A DNA stretch of 64,000 bases from Clostridiales bacterium (GCA_012840355.1 DULN01000010.1:162683-226682), one strand, 5' to 3'; positions 1 to 8,176 are shown, counted from the stretch's first letter. Program-made: numbers and translations. Notes: generated from the letters alone by a model not told the origin.

Positions 1-609
1 TACGATTTTTGTCAGCTCATCCGGCGTGTAAAGCTCGAGCCTGAGCGTGACGCCGAACCTGTCGCGCAGCGGCTGCGAGAGCTGGCCTGCGCGTGTGGTA
101 GCCCCGATGAGCGTGAACTTGGCAAGCGAGAGCGAGATGCTGGTCGCCGAAGGCCCTTTCCCCGTTATAATGTCGACGACGAAGTCCTCCATCGCGGGGT
201 AGAGGATTTCCTCAACTGGCCGCTGCAGGCGGTGAACTTCGTCTATGAACATTATATCGTTTTGCCCCAGATTTGTGAGCAACGACACAAGGTCGCCGGG
301 CTTTTCGATTGCCGGGCCGGACGTTATGCGGATAGCGCTGCCCATTTCGTTCGCGATTATCGTCGCGAGCGTGGTCTTGCCAAGCCCCGGCGGGCCGTAG
401 AGCAGCACATGGTCGAGCACCTCGCCGCGCCGTTTCGCCGCCTCTATATAGATTTTGAGGTTCTCTTTGACTTTTTGTTGGCCTATGTACTCGTCGAGCG
501 TGCGCGGGCGCAGCGACTGCTCGACGGCGGCGTCTTCCTCGGAATACGCGGAGGATACCACCCGCAAGTTGCGTTCTTCCTCCGGCACCTGAAACTCCCG
601 TTTTATCAT
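1..609 (-). CDS. ruvB: Holliday junction branch migration ATPase RuvB (partial, C-terminus outside window)
   Basis: Motor subunit of the RuvABC resolvasome; hexameric AAA+ rings pull DNA through RuvA-bound Holliday junctions. About 203 N-terminal residues are visible of a usual length near 335. Seen: Walker [11 protein letters not shown], Walker B FIDEVHRL (the family usually has DEIHRL), the YPAMEDF block, the sensor-1 stretch GATTRAG, and LRDRFG. ATG at 609 has AAGG about 9 bases upstream. It is the last gene of a ruvC-ruvA-ruvB run, 52 bases after ruvA, and continues beyond base 1. Identity is certain; only the C-terminal winged-helix domain is unseen. Confidence 0.97.
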   Translation of the reverse strand, partial: MIKREFQVPEEERNLRVVSSAYSEEDAAVEQSLRPRTLDEYIGQQKVKENLKIYIEAAKRRGEVLDHVLLYGPPGLGKTTLATIIANEMGSAIRITSGPAIEKPGDLVSLLTNLGQNDIMFIDEVHRLQRPVEEILYPAMEDFVVDIITGKGPSATSISLSLAKFTLIGATTRAGQLSQPLRDRFGVTLRLELYTPDELTKIV

Positions 610-661
610 TACACAAACCTTTTTCGCTATCGCTTGTTTTTATCTTCCTGCAAAAGGCGCA

Positions 662-1264
662 TCAGTTTTTCATCAGCCTGCGCAGCGCCTCGCGGATGAC
701 CGCCTCAAGCCCCGCCTGCGGGTCGAGTCCGCCGGTCGCCCACGCCGCCTCCGCGCGCGTGTATCCGAGCACGAGCAGGGCGTTTTGCGCCTCGGCGATG
801 ACTCCCGAAGCGGGCGCTGACGCGGCGGCGGGCGCGGGCTGCTCTTGGGCACCCGCCTCTTTTGAAAGCTTATCTTTAAGCTCAAGTATAATCCGCGCGG
901 CGGTCTTGGACCCGACGCCCGGCGCTTTGGCGAGCGCCCTCGAGTCGCCCGATGTGACCGCGAGCGCGAACTGCTCGGGCGTCATGGTCGAGAGTATCGA
1001 CATCGCCGCTTTCGGGCCGACGCCGGAGACCGAAATCAGCATCCGGAACGCCGACGCCTCTTCGACCGAGTAAAACCCGTAAAGCTCGAGCGCGTCTTCG
1101 CGCACGGAGAGGTAGGTGTAAAGCTTAACCTTGCTCCCTTGTTTATCCCTTAGCTTCCCGAGCGCGGTGGAGCTGACGTTGAGCTTATACCCGACGCCGC
1201 CGGCGTCGATTACCGCCGTCCCCGGCTCGGTATGCACAAGTTCGCCGGATATGTAGTAGTACAT
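662..1264 (-). CDS. ruvA: Holliday junction DNA helicase subunit RuvA
   Basis: Binds four-way DNA junctions as a tetramer and loads RuvB. The 200 residues match the usual family length. N-terminal OB-fold starts MYYYISGELVH; two helix-hairpin-helix motifs are visible around residues 75-90 (SGVGPKAAM) and 110-125 (PGVGSKTAARIILELKDKL). An Ala/Pro-rich flexible linker follows at about 140-155, then the small RuvB-binding domain III (NALLVLGYTRAEA). It lies between ruvC and ruvB on the same strand with short gaps, so one transcript is likely. Confidence 0.97.
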   Translation of the reverse strand: MYYYISGELVHTEPGTAVIDAGGVGYKLNVSSTALGKLRDKQGSKVKLYTYLSVREDALELYGFYSVEEASAFRMLISVSGVGPKAAMSILSTMTPEQFALAVTSGDSRALAKAPGVGSKTAARIILELKDKLSKEAGAQEQPAPAAASAPASGVIAEAQNALLVLGYTRAEAAWATGGLDPQAGLEAVIREALRRLMKN

Positions 1265-1311
1265 CTTTTGTCCCCGTCAAAATCTTTTGCGGACATACCG
1301 CAATCTGCCGG

Positions 1312-1812
1312 TCAATTTATGAATGCGGAAAGCCGCGAGGAGGTCGTGCGCGCGTGGCACACCGCAATAGCCAGCGCGTCTGCCGTGTCGTCGAGCTTCG
1401 GCGCCGCCCTGAGGTTCAATATAGTTTTAACCATAGCGATAACCTGCGACTTTTCGGCGCGCCCGTATCCGACCACGGCTTGTTTGACCTGCAGCGGAGT
1501 GTACTCGAAAAGCTCGATGCCGCGCTTTTTTGCGCAGAGCATTATGACCCCGCGCGCTTCGGCGACAGCCAGGGCGGTCTTTTGGTTGGTGTTGAAAAAC
1601 AGCTCTTCAACCGCCATTGCCTGCGGCCGGTACATCGATACGAGCTCGCTTATCTCGTCATAAATAATCGCGAGCCGCTCGCTTACAGGCGCGCCCGCGG
1701 GCGTGGTTATTGCGCCGTAGTCGAGCGTGACAAAGGCGCGGGTTTTTTGCGAGTAATCCACAACGCCGTATCCCACGATAGCGAGCCCCGGGTCGACGCC
1801 AATAATCACCAT
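1312..1812 (-). CDS. ruvC: Holliday junction resolvase RuvC
   Basis: Endonuclease that cuts Holliday junctions symmetrically. About 166 residues from the ATG at 1812. That start places the first catalytic Asp at residue 7 (IIGVDPG), as in the family; a TTG at 1821 (three codons upstream) is an alternative with GGAG too close. Other acidic residues: the Glu pair in AVEELFF and the Asp cluster KLDDTADALA near the C-terminus. First gene of the ruvC-ruvA-ruvB set, 47 bases before ruvA. Confidence 0.96.
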   Translation of the reverse strand: MVIIGVDPGLAIVGYGVVDYSQKTRAFVTLDYGAITTPAGAPVSERLAIIYDEISELVSMYRPQAMAVEELFFNTNQKTALAVAEARGVIMLCAKKRGIELFEYTPLQVKQAVVGYGRAEKSQVIAMVKTILNLRAAPKLDDTADALAIAVCHARTTSSRLSAFIN

Positions 1813-1915
1813 CTTTTGCAAACACTCCGCTTATTTTCCGTTACTTATCAGATAAGTATAGCACATAATCGTTAATCTGTCAAAGTATAATTGTTAAATT
1901 TTTGCGCCGCCCGTC

Positions 1916-1944
1916 TTTACACCGCGCGCAAAAAATGCTATAAT
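1916..1944 (+). promoter_or_regulatory. Sigma-A promoter of the DUF951 gene
   Basis: -35 TTTACA (1916-1921), 17-base spacer, extended -10 TGCTATAAT (1936-1944). The expected transcription start, 6-7 bases after the -10, falls on or next to the ATG at 1951, so the message would be leaderless. Confidence 0.75.
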
Positions 1945-1950
1945 GAATAT

Positions 1951-2175
1951 ATGAATATCATCAAATTTTATCCCGGCGATACGCTACATATGAAAAAGCC
2001 GCACCCCTGCGGCTCAAATCTCTTCAAAGTGATTCGGGTCGGAAGCGACGTGCGCGTGATATGCAGCGGTTGCGGGAGGGATATGACGCTGCCGCGCGTC
2101 AAGCTCGAAAAGGGGATAAAAAAGGTAATAAGCGCCGCGGAGGAAAACGGCTCAAACGGCGGCAAAACCAAATAG
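1951..2175 (+). CDS. DUF951 family small zinc-ribbon-like protein
   Basis: 74-residue basic protein of the DUF951 family, conserved and usually single-copy in Bacillota; function not established. Seen: the family signature MKKPHPCGSNLFKVIRVG followed by ICSGCGRDM, giving a C-x(n)-CxxC zinc-ribbon-like pattern, then a basic helix VKLEKGIKKV. ATG 1951 is chosen because residues before MKKPHPCG (a YPGDTL stretch) belong to the family. No Shine-Dalgarno sequence lies before it, and the promoter -10 box ends only 6 bases upstream. It is divergent from ruvC and followed by its own terminator. Confidence 0.85.
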   Translation: MNIIKFYPGDTLHMKKPHPCGSNLFKVIRVGSDVRVICSGCGRDMTLPRVKLEKGIKKVISAAEENGSNGGKTK

Positions 2176-2267
2176 CGCTCGAAAGATTTCGCAAAGCCGC
2201 CACCGGCGAAAGCGGCGGCTTGTGGGGCGCCCTTTTTGTGTATATAAAAATATATAAATAGGTAGCA

Positions 2268-2302
2268 AATCGGCGTGCCGTTATGGGTATGCCGATTTTT
2301 TC
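2268..2302 (+). terminator. Rho-independent terminator after DUF951 gene
   Basis: Twelve-pair stem with two G-U pairs (AATCGGCGTGCC against GGTATGCCGATT), six-base loop, followed by a T run. A weaker GC-rich hairpin (2196-2220) lies just downstream of the stop codon. Confidence 0.8.
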
Positions 2303-2336
2303 CGCTTTTTGTGGCTAAAAAAAGAGGCTTTTGCGA

Positions 2337-2365
2337 TTGACAGAAGTCCCCTGGTAAAGTACAAT
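2337..2365 (+). promoter_or_regulatory. Sigma-A promoter of solute-binding lipoprotein 1
   Basis: TTGACA (2337-2342), 17-base spacer, TACAAT (2360-2365). A GGAGG ribosome-binding site follows just before the ATG at 2398. Confidence 0.85.
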
Positions 2366-2397
2366 TACCTATGAATGTTTTATAGGCGGAGGTACAT

Positions 2398-3891
2398 ATG
2401 CCGACGAGATTTTTATCGCTTTTGCTGGTTTTCTCAATGCTTCTCGCGATATTCGCTGGCTGCGCAGGCACCGGCGATACGGGGACGAAATCCGACGAGA
2501 CGACAAAGCCCTCCTCAGACGAGGCTGAAAGCGAGGCCCGCATCGACTATTTCGCGACGCTCCCGGACTACGATTTTGAAGGCAAGGACTGCACCTTTCT
2601 TTGCCGGACGGAGCTTGAGTACGAGATTGCCGTCGACTCCGAAAACGGCGAGGTAGTCAACGACGCGATATTCAAGCGCAACATGCGCGTGGAGGAAGCC
2701 TATAACACAAAGATAGGTTACCACGCGATACCCGGCGCGTGGAGCGACGCCGGCTCGTTCCAGTCGGCGGTTACCAAAGCGGTCAGCGCTGGCGACCCCT
2801 CATATGACCTCATAGCGATTTACATGGCGTACGGCGCGCCGCTCGCCTCGCAGGGCAACTACTATGCGCTGAACAAAATACCCACCATCAACATTCACGC
2901 CGACTGGTGGGTCCAGAGCCTTGTCGAAAACAACACCGTGTTCGACAACCTCTACTTTATAATCGGCGACCTCTCGCTGACGATGTGGAGCTATATCTAC
3001 GCGATATTCTTCAACAAGCAGCTTGCCGCCGATTATAACATCGAAAGCCCGTACCAGACCGTCAAAGACGGCAAATGGACGCTCGACAGGCTGATCGAGC
3101 TTTCGAAGCTTGTCTCAAACGACGTCAACGGCGACGGCAAATATGACATGGAAGATCAGTACGGCTTTATTACCAACAACCACAGCATGCGCGCCATCGT
3201 GACCAGCTTTGAAATCCCGTTCACGCAGCGCACCGACGACGGCGGCTTTGAGCTTGTCTTCTATAGCGAGCATACCGTCGACGTGTTTAACAAGCTTTAT
3301 GATTTTGTAAACAATAACGACTCCTCGTTTATACTCGACCCGAATATCGACCATGCGGGCGGGCAGTGGCTCTCAAAGATATTCGTCGAGGACAGGGCGC
3401 TGTTTATGACCTATACCCTCGACATGACCGAGATGCTGCGCGACATGAAGTCCGACTTCGGCATCCTGCCGATGCCCAAATACGACGAAAACCAGAAGAA
3501 CTACATGTCCCACTCCTACGACGGCGCGAGCATATTCGCGGTCCCCGTCTCGGCGTCCGACTATGAGTTCTCCGGCGCGATGCTCGACGGGCTTTCCGCC
3601 GAAAGCAAGTATACCGTCATCCCGGCGTTTTATGACCTCAAGCTAATGACGAAGGTGACGCGCGACAACGACTCTGCCGAGATGCTCGACATAATCCGCC
3701 AGGATATGACCTACGACTTCGCGTATGTGCACACTATGTCGCTCGACTATATCTTCTCTATGTTCGGAGACATGATAGGCACGAAGAACAACACCTTCGC
3801 CTCGACGTACGAGAGGAAGGCAAAATCGCTAGAGAAGCTGCTGGAGAACCTCCTCAAAAACTACGCGAAAACCGCGGACAGCCAGGCGTAA
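2398..3891 (+). CDS. Extracellular solute-binding lipoprotein (sugar ABC type), orphan 1
   Basis: 497-residue lipoprotein of the large sugar-type ABC solute-binding family; it would bind a ligand, probably an oligosaccharide, outside the membrane. Seen: lipid-type signal peptide ending FAGC (Cys22), a Thr/Ser/Glu-rich linker, then the binding-protein fold. Residues 242-253 form an EF-hand-like calcium loop (DVNGDGKYDMED) followed by QYGF. The paralogues at 21.8 and 56.8 kb carry the same loop at almost the same place. No permease or ATPase gene is adjacent; its own promoter and terminator make it a single-gene unit. The ligand cannot be told from sequence. Confidence 0.88.
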   Translation: MPTRFLSLLLVFSMLLAIFAGCAGTGDTGTKSDETTKPSSDEAESEARIDYFATLPDYDFEGKDCTFLCRTELEYEIAVDSENGEVVNDAIFKRNMRVEEAYNTKIGYHAIPGAWSDAGSFQSAVTKAVSAGDPSYDLIAIYMAYGAPLASQGNYYALNKIPTINIHADWWVQSLVENNTVFDNLYFIIGDLSLTMWSYIYAIFFNKQLAADYNIESPYQTVKDGKWTLDRLIELSKLVSNDVNGDGKYDMEDQYGFITNNHSMRAIVTSFEIPFTQRTDDGGFELVFYSEHTVDVFNKLYDFVNNNDSSFILDPNIDHAGGQWLSKIFVEDRALFMTYTLDMTEMLRDMKSDFGILPMPKYDENQKNYMSHSYDGASIFAVPVSASDYEFSGAMLDGLSAESKYTVIPAFYDLKLMTKVTRDNDSAEMLDIIRQDMTYDFAYVHTMSLDYIFSMFGDMIGTKNNTFASTYERKAKSLEKLLENLLKNYAKTADSQA

Positions 3892-3927
3892 ATAAGCTGT
3901 CGGCATAAAATGGCGAAATAAAAAAAG

Positions 3928-3962
3928 GCCGCACCGAGGCTAAACGCACCGGTGCGGCTTAT
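3928..3962. terminator. Bidirectional terminator after lipoprotein 1
   Basis: Perfect nine-pair stem GCCGCACCG / CGGTGCGGC, with A-rich sequence on the left and T-rich on the right, so it can serve both the binding-protein gene and the converging broken gene. Confidence 0.8.
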
Positions 3963-3970
3963 TGTTTGTG

Positions 3971-4301
3971 TCATCTTCTTTTGTACAGCTTCGCCGCCGC
4001 GGCAAGCGCAAGGAGAGAAACGCCAACGGCAGGAAAAACCGCGCCGGACGTTTGCGGGGCGGGCACAGCATCCGCCGCCCTACTATCCGCCATCTCAGCG
4101 GCGATATCGGTTGACGTTGTCGCCGCCGTTGTTCCACGCGCCGACCCAGTAGTCGCCGGGGTCCTCAAAGTTATAAACAGGGTTTCCGCCCGGCTCAAAT
4201 GATGTAAAATTTTCAAAGTCGGTGAAAAGAGCGCCACTTACGGGTAGGGTGAATAATGCCGCAAAGCAGGCAAGCGTTATCATTACCGTTATCCGTTTCA
4301 T
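3971..4301 (-). pseudogene. Frameshifted small surface protein with PQTSG wall-sorting-like tail
   Basis: Two overlapping reading frames together look like one secreted protein. The first frame (4301 to 4095) starts at an ATG behind GGAG, has a clear signal peptide (MKRITVMITLACFAALF) and a short aromatic mature part (NFEDPGDYWVGAWNNGG), then stops. The second frame, reached by a +1 shift somewhere near 4115-4150, supplies APQTSG, a hydrophobic helix and KLYKRR, a sortase-type or membrane-anchor C-terminus very like that of the protein at 33.4 kb. I read it as a broken gene; a sequencing error or a programmed shift is possible. Confidence 0.6.
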
Positions 4302-4409
4302 ATGCCGCTCCTACCTTTTAAAATAATGTTACCAGTATTATACAGATTAGGCACTAAATTGTCAACACGCTATAACAAACCTTTCGGAGTTTTTTTAAAT
4401 TTTGCAAAA

Positions 4410-4441
4410 TAAAAAAAGCCACGCGCGGTTGCGCGGGCTTT
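4410..4441 (-). terminator. Terminator of the FliB-like gene
   Basis: On the minus strand AGCCCGCGC-AACC-GCGCGTGGCT followed by seven T, overlapping the stop codon of the gene at 4440. Confidence 0.75.
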
Positions 4442-5543
4442 ATTTATGAGCGCGGGTTGGCACAAGGAGCTTCATCAGCTTCGGTGCAGATTCGTAAAAG
4501 CTGGTGTTGTCGACTACCCGGAAAACGGCGTATGCCGAGCCGTCTGTTGCCGCCGCGATATAGCGCAGTATGAGGTAAAGCGCCTGCAGGGCGAGCGTTG
4601 CATCGGTCGGGGAATCGGAGTTAAACGGAAAGCCGGAAAGGAACACCTCGTTTACAAGCAGGTTCTCAAGCGCAAGCTCGAAGTTGCCCCTGCGCGCTTC
4701 GGCGTCCTTTAGCCGCTCGAGCGCCAGCTCGGGACTCGGCAGCGAAAGCGAGGCATCACATCCCGCGCCGTAGTATTCCGCCGCCTCCTCGGCATAGGGC
4801 AAAAGCGAATACGAGCGCTCGGCAAACCAACTAGCAAGGAATTTCGCGGCGGCAACGTCGAACTCCATAGGGCGGCCGGCTTTTTCTATGTAAAGCTCCG
4901 CGGGCTTCGGGTCAAATTCTTGCGCCTGCGACGCCAGCGCGTTTTCGGCTTCTTCCGCAAGCTCCGCTACCGCCGCAAGCTTTTGCTCGAGCGTGTAGCC
5001 TTCAATCTGGAGTATTTCTATGCACCTTTCGCGTACCGGTATGTAGAGCATTGACACGGAGTCTTTTTGCTTTTGCTCTGGCTCAAGCGGCACGGTCAGC
5101 TCAAGCTCGGTAAAACACAGCCGCGACTTTCGCTCCATCAGTTCTTCAGCGACCGCCACGCAGCCAGCGGAGCAGCAGCACTCGTCGGCGTAGCGCGTGT
5201 GCGCCGCGCGCGGGTACATGCGGCAAATCGCGGGCAAAACCTCCTCGCCGCACTCGAGCTGCAGCGCGCACAGCCCGTCGGGCTCGCGGTGCAAACGGCA
5301 GCCGCCTCGCCAGTCGGTGTTGAAGGTCGCGTAGCGCTCGGGCGTGGGCTTGTCGAGCACCAAAAGGGCTGCGTCAAGCGCACGGCGAAGCTTTGGCGAG
5401 CACTCGATGCCGCAAAGCCTGAAATACTCCGGCATGGAAAGGGTAATCGCCCAGCCGTGGCAGCACGTGTTTTTGCATGCGCCGCATTTGCATTTGAAAG
5501 ATGCGAAATAGTCGGGTACCTTGAATATGCGCGTGTATGGCAT
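4440..5543 (-). CDS. FliB-like lysine N-methylase (Cys-rich)
   Basis: 367 residues, resembling flagellin lysine-N-methylase FliB, which methylates surface lysines of flagellin and has been reported to need an Fe-S cluster. Seen: N-terminal cysteine cluster C18, C20, C23, C27, C28 followed by HGWAI, the family hallmark, and further Cys groups around residues 85-130 (CRLHREPDGLCALQ, CRMYPRA, ECCCSAGC). No flagellar gene is in the window, so the target may be another surface protein. No strong ribosome-binding site precedes the ATG at 5543; the frame stays open upstream but offers no ATG, GTG or TTG. Confidence 0.75.
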   Translation of the reverse strand: MPYTRIFKVPDYFASFKCKCGACKNTCCHGWAITLSMPEYFRLCGIECSPKLRRALDAALLVLDKPTPERYATFNTDWRGGCRLHREPDGLCALQLECGEEVLPAICRMYPRAAHTRYADECCCSAGCVAVAEELMERKSRLCFTELELTVPLEPEQKQKDSVSMLYIPVRERCIEILQIEGYTLEQKLAAVAELAEEAENALASQAQEFDPKPAELYIEKAGRPMEFDVAAAKFLASWFAERSYSLLPYAEEAAEYYGAGCDASLSLPSPELALERLKDAEARRGNFELALENLLVNEVFLSGFPFNSDSPTDATLALQALYLILRYIAAATDGSAYAVFRVVDNTSFYESAPKLMKLLVPTRAHK

Positions 5544-5576
5544 ACGGTATTGGTGACTGCCAAAGGTGACAAAACT

Positions 5577-5622
5577 ATACCGTACGGTTGATTTTATGAG
5601 GTTTAGGTTACCGTACGTAACC
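5577..5622. promoter_or_regulatory. Paired GTAC palindromes upstream of the FliB-like gene
   Basis: Two inverted repeats sharing the core TACCGTACG: the perfect palindrome ACCGTACGGT (5577-5586) and GGTTAC-CGTAC-GTAACC (about 5606-5622). They lie in the probable 5' region of the gene at 4440-5543; a minus-strand TATAAT is visible near 5658-5663. They look like operator half-sites for an unknown regulator. Confidence 0.4.
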
Positions 5623-5715
5623 CGGCAGCGAAAACCTCCTCGCTGAAAAATGATTTCGTATTATACCACCGCAGGAAAGTCAAATATAGACATAGATTTT
5701 TAAGAAAAAAGCAAA

Positions 5716-5758
5716 TTAATGTAAATTTATTGAATTTAATGTAAATTAATGTTATAAT
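5716..5758 (+). promoter_or_regulatory. Promoter P1 of DUF1836 gene with 20-bp phased direct repeats
   Basis: TTAATGTAAATT occurs at 5716-5727 and again at 5736-5747, exactly 20 bases apart (two helical turns). They flank a -35 TTGAAT (5730-5735) which is 17 bases from TATAAT (5753-5758). The arrangement suggests a regulator binding the same DNA face twice. Confidence 0.5.
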
Positions 5759-5829
5759 ATGGCACGGCTAAATATTAATGACGGCGTGTTATGTTATTGG
5801 GAATGCAATATAGATTAGCCGGAAATCTA

Positions 5830-5858
5830 TTGACAATCGGGTGAACTTTAGTTATAAT
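5830..5858 (+). promoter_or_regulatory. Promoter P2 of DUF1836 gene
   Basis: TTGACA (5830-5835), 17-base spacer, TATAAT (5853-5858). The 380-base gap 5544-5924 otherwise holds only the palindromes, promoter P1, and an AGGAGGG at about 5884 with no start codon at a sensible distance. Confidence 0.75.
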
Positions 5859-5924
5859 CAAATAAGTTACGATGTGTAAACTAGGAGGGAAAAACGACAA
5901 CATTTTTTTAGTTGGTCGAAAGGT

Positions 5925-6518
5925 ATGAGTAATCTTATTGCTATTGGCAAATACATCCCCGGAACGGTGATTTTGCGGGAAGAGATAAACGGCACAACGG
6001 GCCTTGAGTTTTTAGACAGGATATTTTTCGTCACCGACGGAATTATGCTTTCGCAAATCCGCGAGATTGCGGGCGTCGACGGCTCGACGCTTCAAAACTG
6101 GGTCAAGCGCGGATGGGTCGGAAACGCGAAAAACAAGCGGTATTCAAAAGACCAGCTCGCGCGGATTCTTATAATCAACATGCTGCGCTCCTCGATGCAG
6201 CTTGAGAACATCGATTTTCTGCTCCGGTATATAAACGGCACGATAGACGACGCCACCGACGACATTATCCCCGAGTCGATGTTGTACGAGTACGTCTGCA
6301 GGATAATCGACCGCATCGCGCCAACTGGCGGGCCGTGCAACATGACGCGCGAGGAGCTGCGCAAGGTAATCGCCGAGCAGACAAGCGACTATGAGGATAA
6401 GGTTGAGGGCGCGTCGGTAAGGCTGTGCGCCGCGCTTGAAATTATTATAATTGCCTACTTTGCGTCGCTGCTCACCGCATATTCTGCGGAGCTTTACGGC
6501 AGCCTAAATAAGGAATAA
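5925..6518 (+). CDS. DUF1836 family predicted DNA-binding regulator
   Basis: 197 residues. Matches the DUF1836 family, which has a MerR-like helix-turn-helix; roles are mostly unknown, and in several Bacillota it accompanies competence or stress genes. Seen: residues 40-66 (LSQIREIAGVDGSTLQNWVKRGWVG) as the HTH with the typical QNWVKRG, then NKRYSKDQLARILIINMLR and the helical tail with LENIDFLLRYING. The C-terminal hydrophobic segment ALEIIIIAYFASLLTAY may be a membrane helix or a dimer interface. Preceded by GAAAGG and two promoters. It may regulate itself through the phased repeats upstream (inference). Confidence 0.75.
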   Translation: MSNLIAIGKYIPGTVILREEINGTTGLEFLDRIFFVTDGIMLSQIREIAGVDGSTLQNWVKRGWVGNAKNKRYSKDQLARILIINMLRSSMQLENIDFLLRYINGTIDDATDDIIPESMLYEYVCRIIDRIAPTGGPCNMTREELRKVIAEQTSDYEDKVEGASVRLCAALEIIIIAYFASLLTAYSAELYGSLNKE

Positions 6519-6635
6519 TAGCCCATTTATTGGCGATTATGCTGAAACGGAGCCGCGGGATTTGTCAATTTTAACATACGCTGGCATAAAAAGAAAAATT
6601 ATTTTATTTATAAACTAAAAAAATCCCCATTTTCC

Positions 6636-6664
6636 TTGCAACTGGGGAGGGGGTGTGCTATAAT
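6636..6664 (+). promoter_or_regulatory. Sigma-A promoter
   Basis: TTGCAA (6636-6641), 17-base spacer, extended -10 TGCTATAAT ending 6664; transcript start expected near 6671, ahead of the gene at 6710. Confidence 0.7.
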
Positions 6665-6709
6665 CACAGAGTAAATAAAATAGATCTTATAAGGGGGCCA
6701 GCCACGTTT

Positions 6710-7423
6710 ATGGACTACAAAAATAACTACAAATACTTTCACCCCAACTGGACGTTGGAGATAATCGGCGGCATCATCGCGCTGATAGGGCTTATCCCTA
6801 CCCTTATGAGCCGGTTTAGGAGCAGCTATTTTCTCGGGCTTACGATCGTCGGCATAGGCATTCTTGTTTTCGCGTTTTCCGGCAAGTTGCGCGACAGCGA
6901 TCTCGACGAACAGGTGTTAAGCCTGCGAAAATCAATAGTCGACGAGGCGCTTAAAGCTTTCGCGTTTACCGAACGCCAGCTGCGCTTTATAACGTTTTCT
7001 AAAGATTTCGGCGAGTACGTTTTTCCGGACGACAGGCCGGTGTTTGTAAGGCGCGGATCCGACGGCAAGTTCCGCTCGTCCGAATACACGGCTTGGTCAA
7101 TATTGATAGGAAAGGACGAGCTGTATTTTTACTCGCGCAACGTCTCGCTGACTGAAGAAAAAGAGTCGACTGATATGAAAGTCATCAAGATCGACGAATA
7201 CGAGAGCGCGAAGATTAACGAGCACAAGTTCACATATAAATACGGCAAAAACAACGAAAAGGCCTACGAGATTAAATACAGCACGTTCGACCTTGCAACA
7301 AAAGACGGAGCGGTGATGTCGCTGCCCGTCACTCCCGACTTTGAAATCGACGACCTTGTATCAAGGCTCGACCATATAATCGACTTGCGCAAGAAAGAGC
7401 AGGCATTCGGCAACTCGCTTTAA
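6710..7423 (+). CDS. Uncharacterised two-helix membrane protein
   Basis: 237 residues, no family recognised. Two hydrophobic helices near the N-terminus (about residues 14-34, EIIGGIIALIGLIPTLM, and 42-60, FLGLTIVGIGILVFAFS), followed by a soluble domain of about 175 residues rich in Lys, Glu and aromatic residues with alternating beta-type patterns (DELYFYSRNVSL), recalling the bacterial PH-like domains of membrane-attached proteins. ATG 6710 is preferred over an earlier in-frame ATG because AGGGGG lies 12 bases upstream and the earlier start is before the likely transcript start. Probably co-transcribed with the next gene. Confidence 0.7.
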   Translation: MDYKNNYKYFHPNWTLEIIGGIIALIGLIPTLMSRFRSSYFLGLTIVGIGILVFAFSGKLRDSDLDEQVLSLRKSIVDEALKAFAFTERQLRFITFSKDFGEYVFPDDRPVFVRRGSDGKFRSSEYTAWSILIGKDELYFYSRNVSLTEEKESTDMKVIKIDEYESAKINEHKFTYKYGKNNEKAYEIKYSTFDLATKDGAVMSLPVTPDFEIDDLVSRLDHIIDLRKKEQAFGNSL

Positions 7424-7517
7424 TCCCAGGTGTAATCCGCCCAAAGCCGGGCAAAGCGTAAAAATAAGCCGTCGGTTTCCCAGCCGGAGATCGGCGGCTT
7501 GTTTGCCGGAGGGGATT

Positions 7518-8048
7518 ATGGATAAGGAGTTTAAAAAAAGGTACATAATAAAGCTTGGGTTAAGGCTCGCTTGCGCTGCCGCTGCGGGCATAATCTTATT
7601 TGTGGCGCTGAAATCCTACGGCTTAGGCTGGCTTGTATCGTCCGCCGCGGGCGCCGCGGCGTTTTTTGTAGCCAGCCTTGCGCTTAAAGTGCACGAGCTT
7701 CTCGCCCCGGGCTTTGACGGCGTTGTTACGAGCAAGACTGTGCGTTATGTCACGACGCAAAACAAGCAAAACGTGCCCGAGTACGAGCTTGTCGTGACCG
7801 ACCCGCGCGGCAGGGAGCACAAAGACATCTTCCTCGACAAGGAAGACGAGGGCAAGCTCAACAGGATAGAGTATTACGACCACGGCGAGCGGGTGCGAAA
7901 GCACCGCGGGTTTAAATATTTTGAAAAATTCGATAAAAGCGGGAAAAACTCAGTAGTCTGCATCGATTGCGGGACGCTGAACCCTAGTATGCGCGAGCGG
8001 TGCATAAATTGCGGGCTGCCTCTTTTGCGCGAGAGTATAAAGGAATAA
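7518..8048 (+). CDS. Membrane protein with C-terminal zinc ribbon
   Basis: 176 residues, no named family. Two membrane helices (about residues 10-30 and 36-56), a middle domain with a beta pattern (YELVVTDPRGREHKDIF), and a C-terminal zinc ribbon CIDCG-x9-CINCG. The middle part resembles DUF3592-like extracytoplasmic or cytoplasmic beta domains, weakly. GGAGGGG sits six bases before ATG 7518. A GC-rich stem (about 7468-7500) separates it from the preceding membrane gene. Role unknown. Confidence 0.7.
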   Translation: MDKEFKKRYIIKLGLRLACAAAAGIILFVALKSYGLGWLVSSAAGAAAFFVASLALKVHELLAPGFDGVVTSKTVRYVTTQNKQNVPEYELVVTDPRGREHKDIFLDKEDEGKLNRIEYYDHGERVRKHRGFKYFEKFDKSGKNSVVCIDCGTLNPSMRERCINCGLPLLRESIKE

Positions 8049-8147
8049 AGGCAAATATTTCACGGCATAAAATTTTATCAGGCAGCGAATATTATAACTG
8101 TATCATTGTACCATCTCCCCTGCATATGGCAAATATGGGGGAATAGC

Positions 8148-8176
8148 TTGAAATATTGGAATTTTTGTAGTATAAT
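8148..8176 (+). promoter_or_regulatory. Sigma-A promoter of discoidin lipoprotein
   Basis: TTGAAA (8148-8153), 17-base spacer, TATAAT (8171-8176). Confidence 0.75.
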
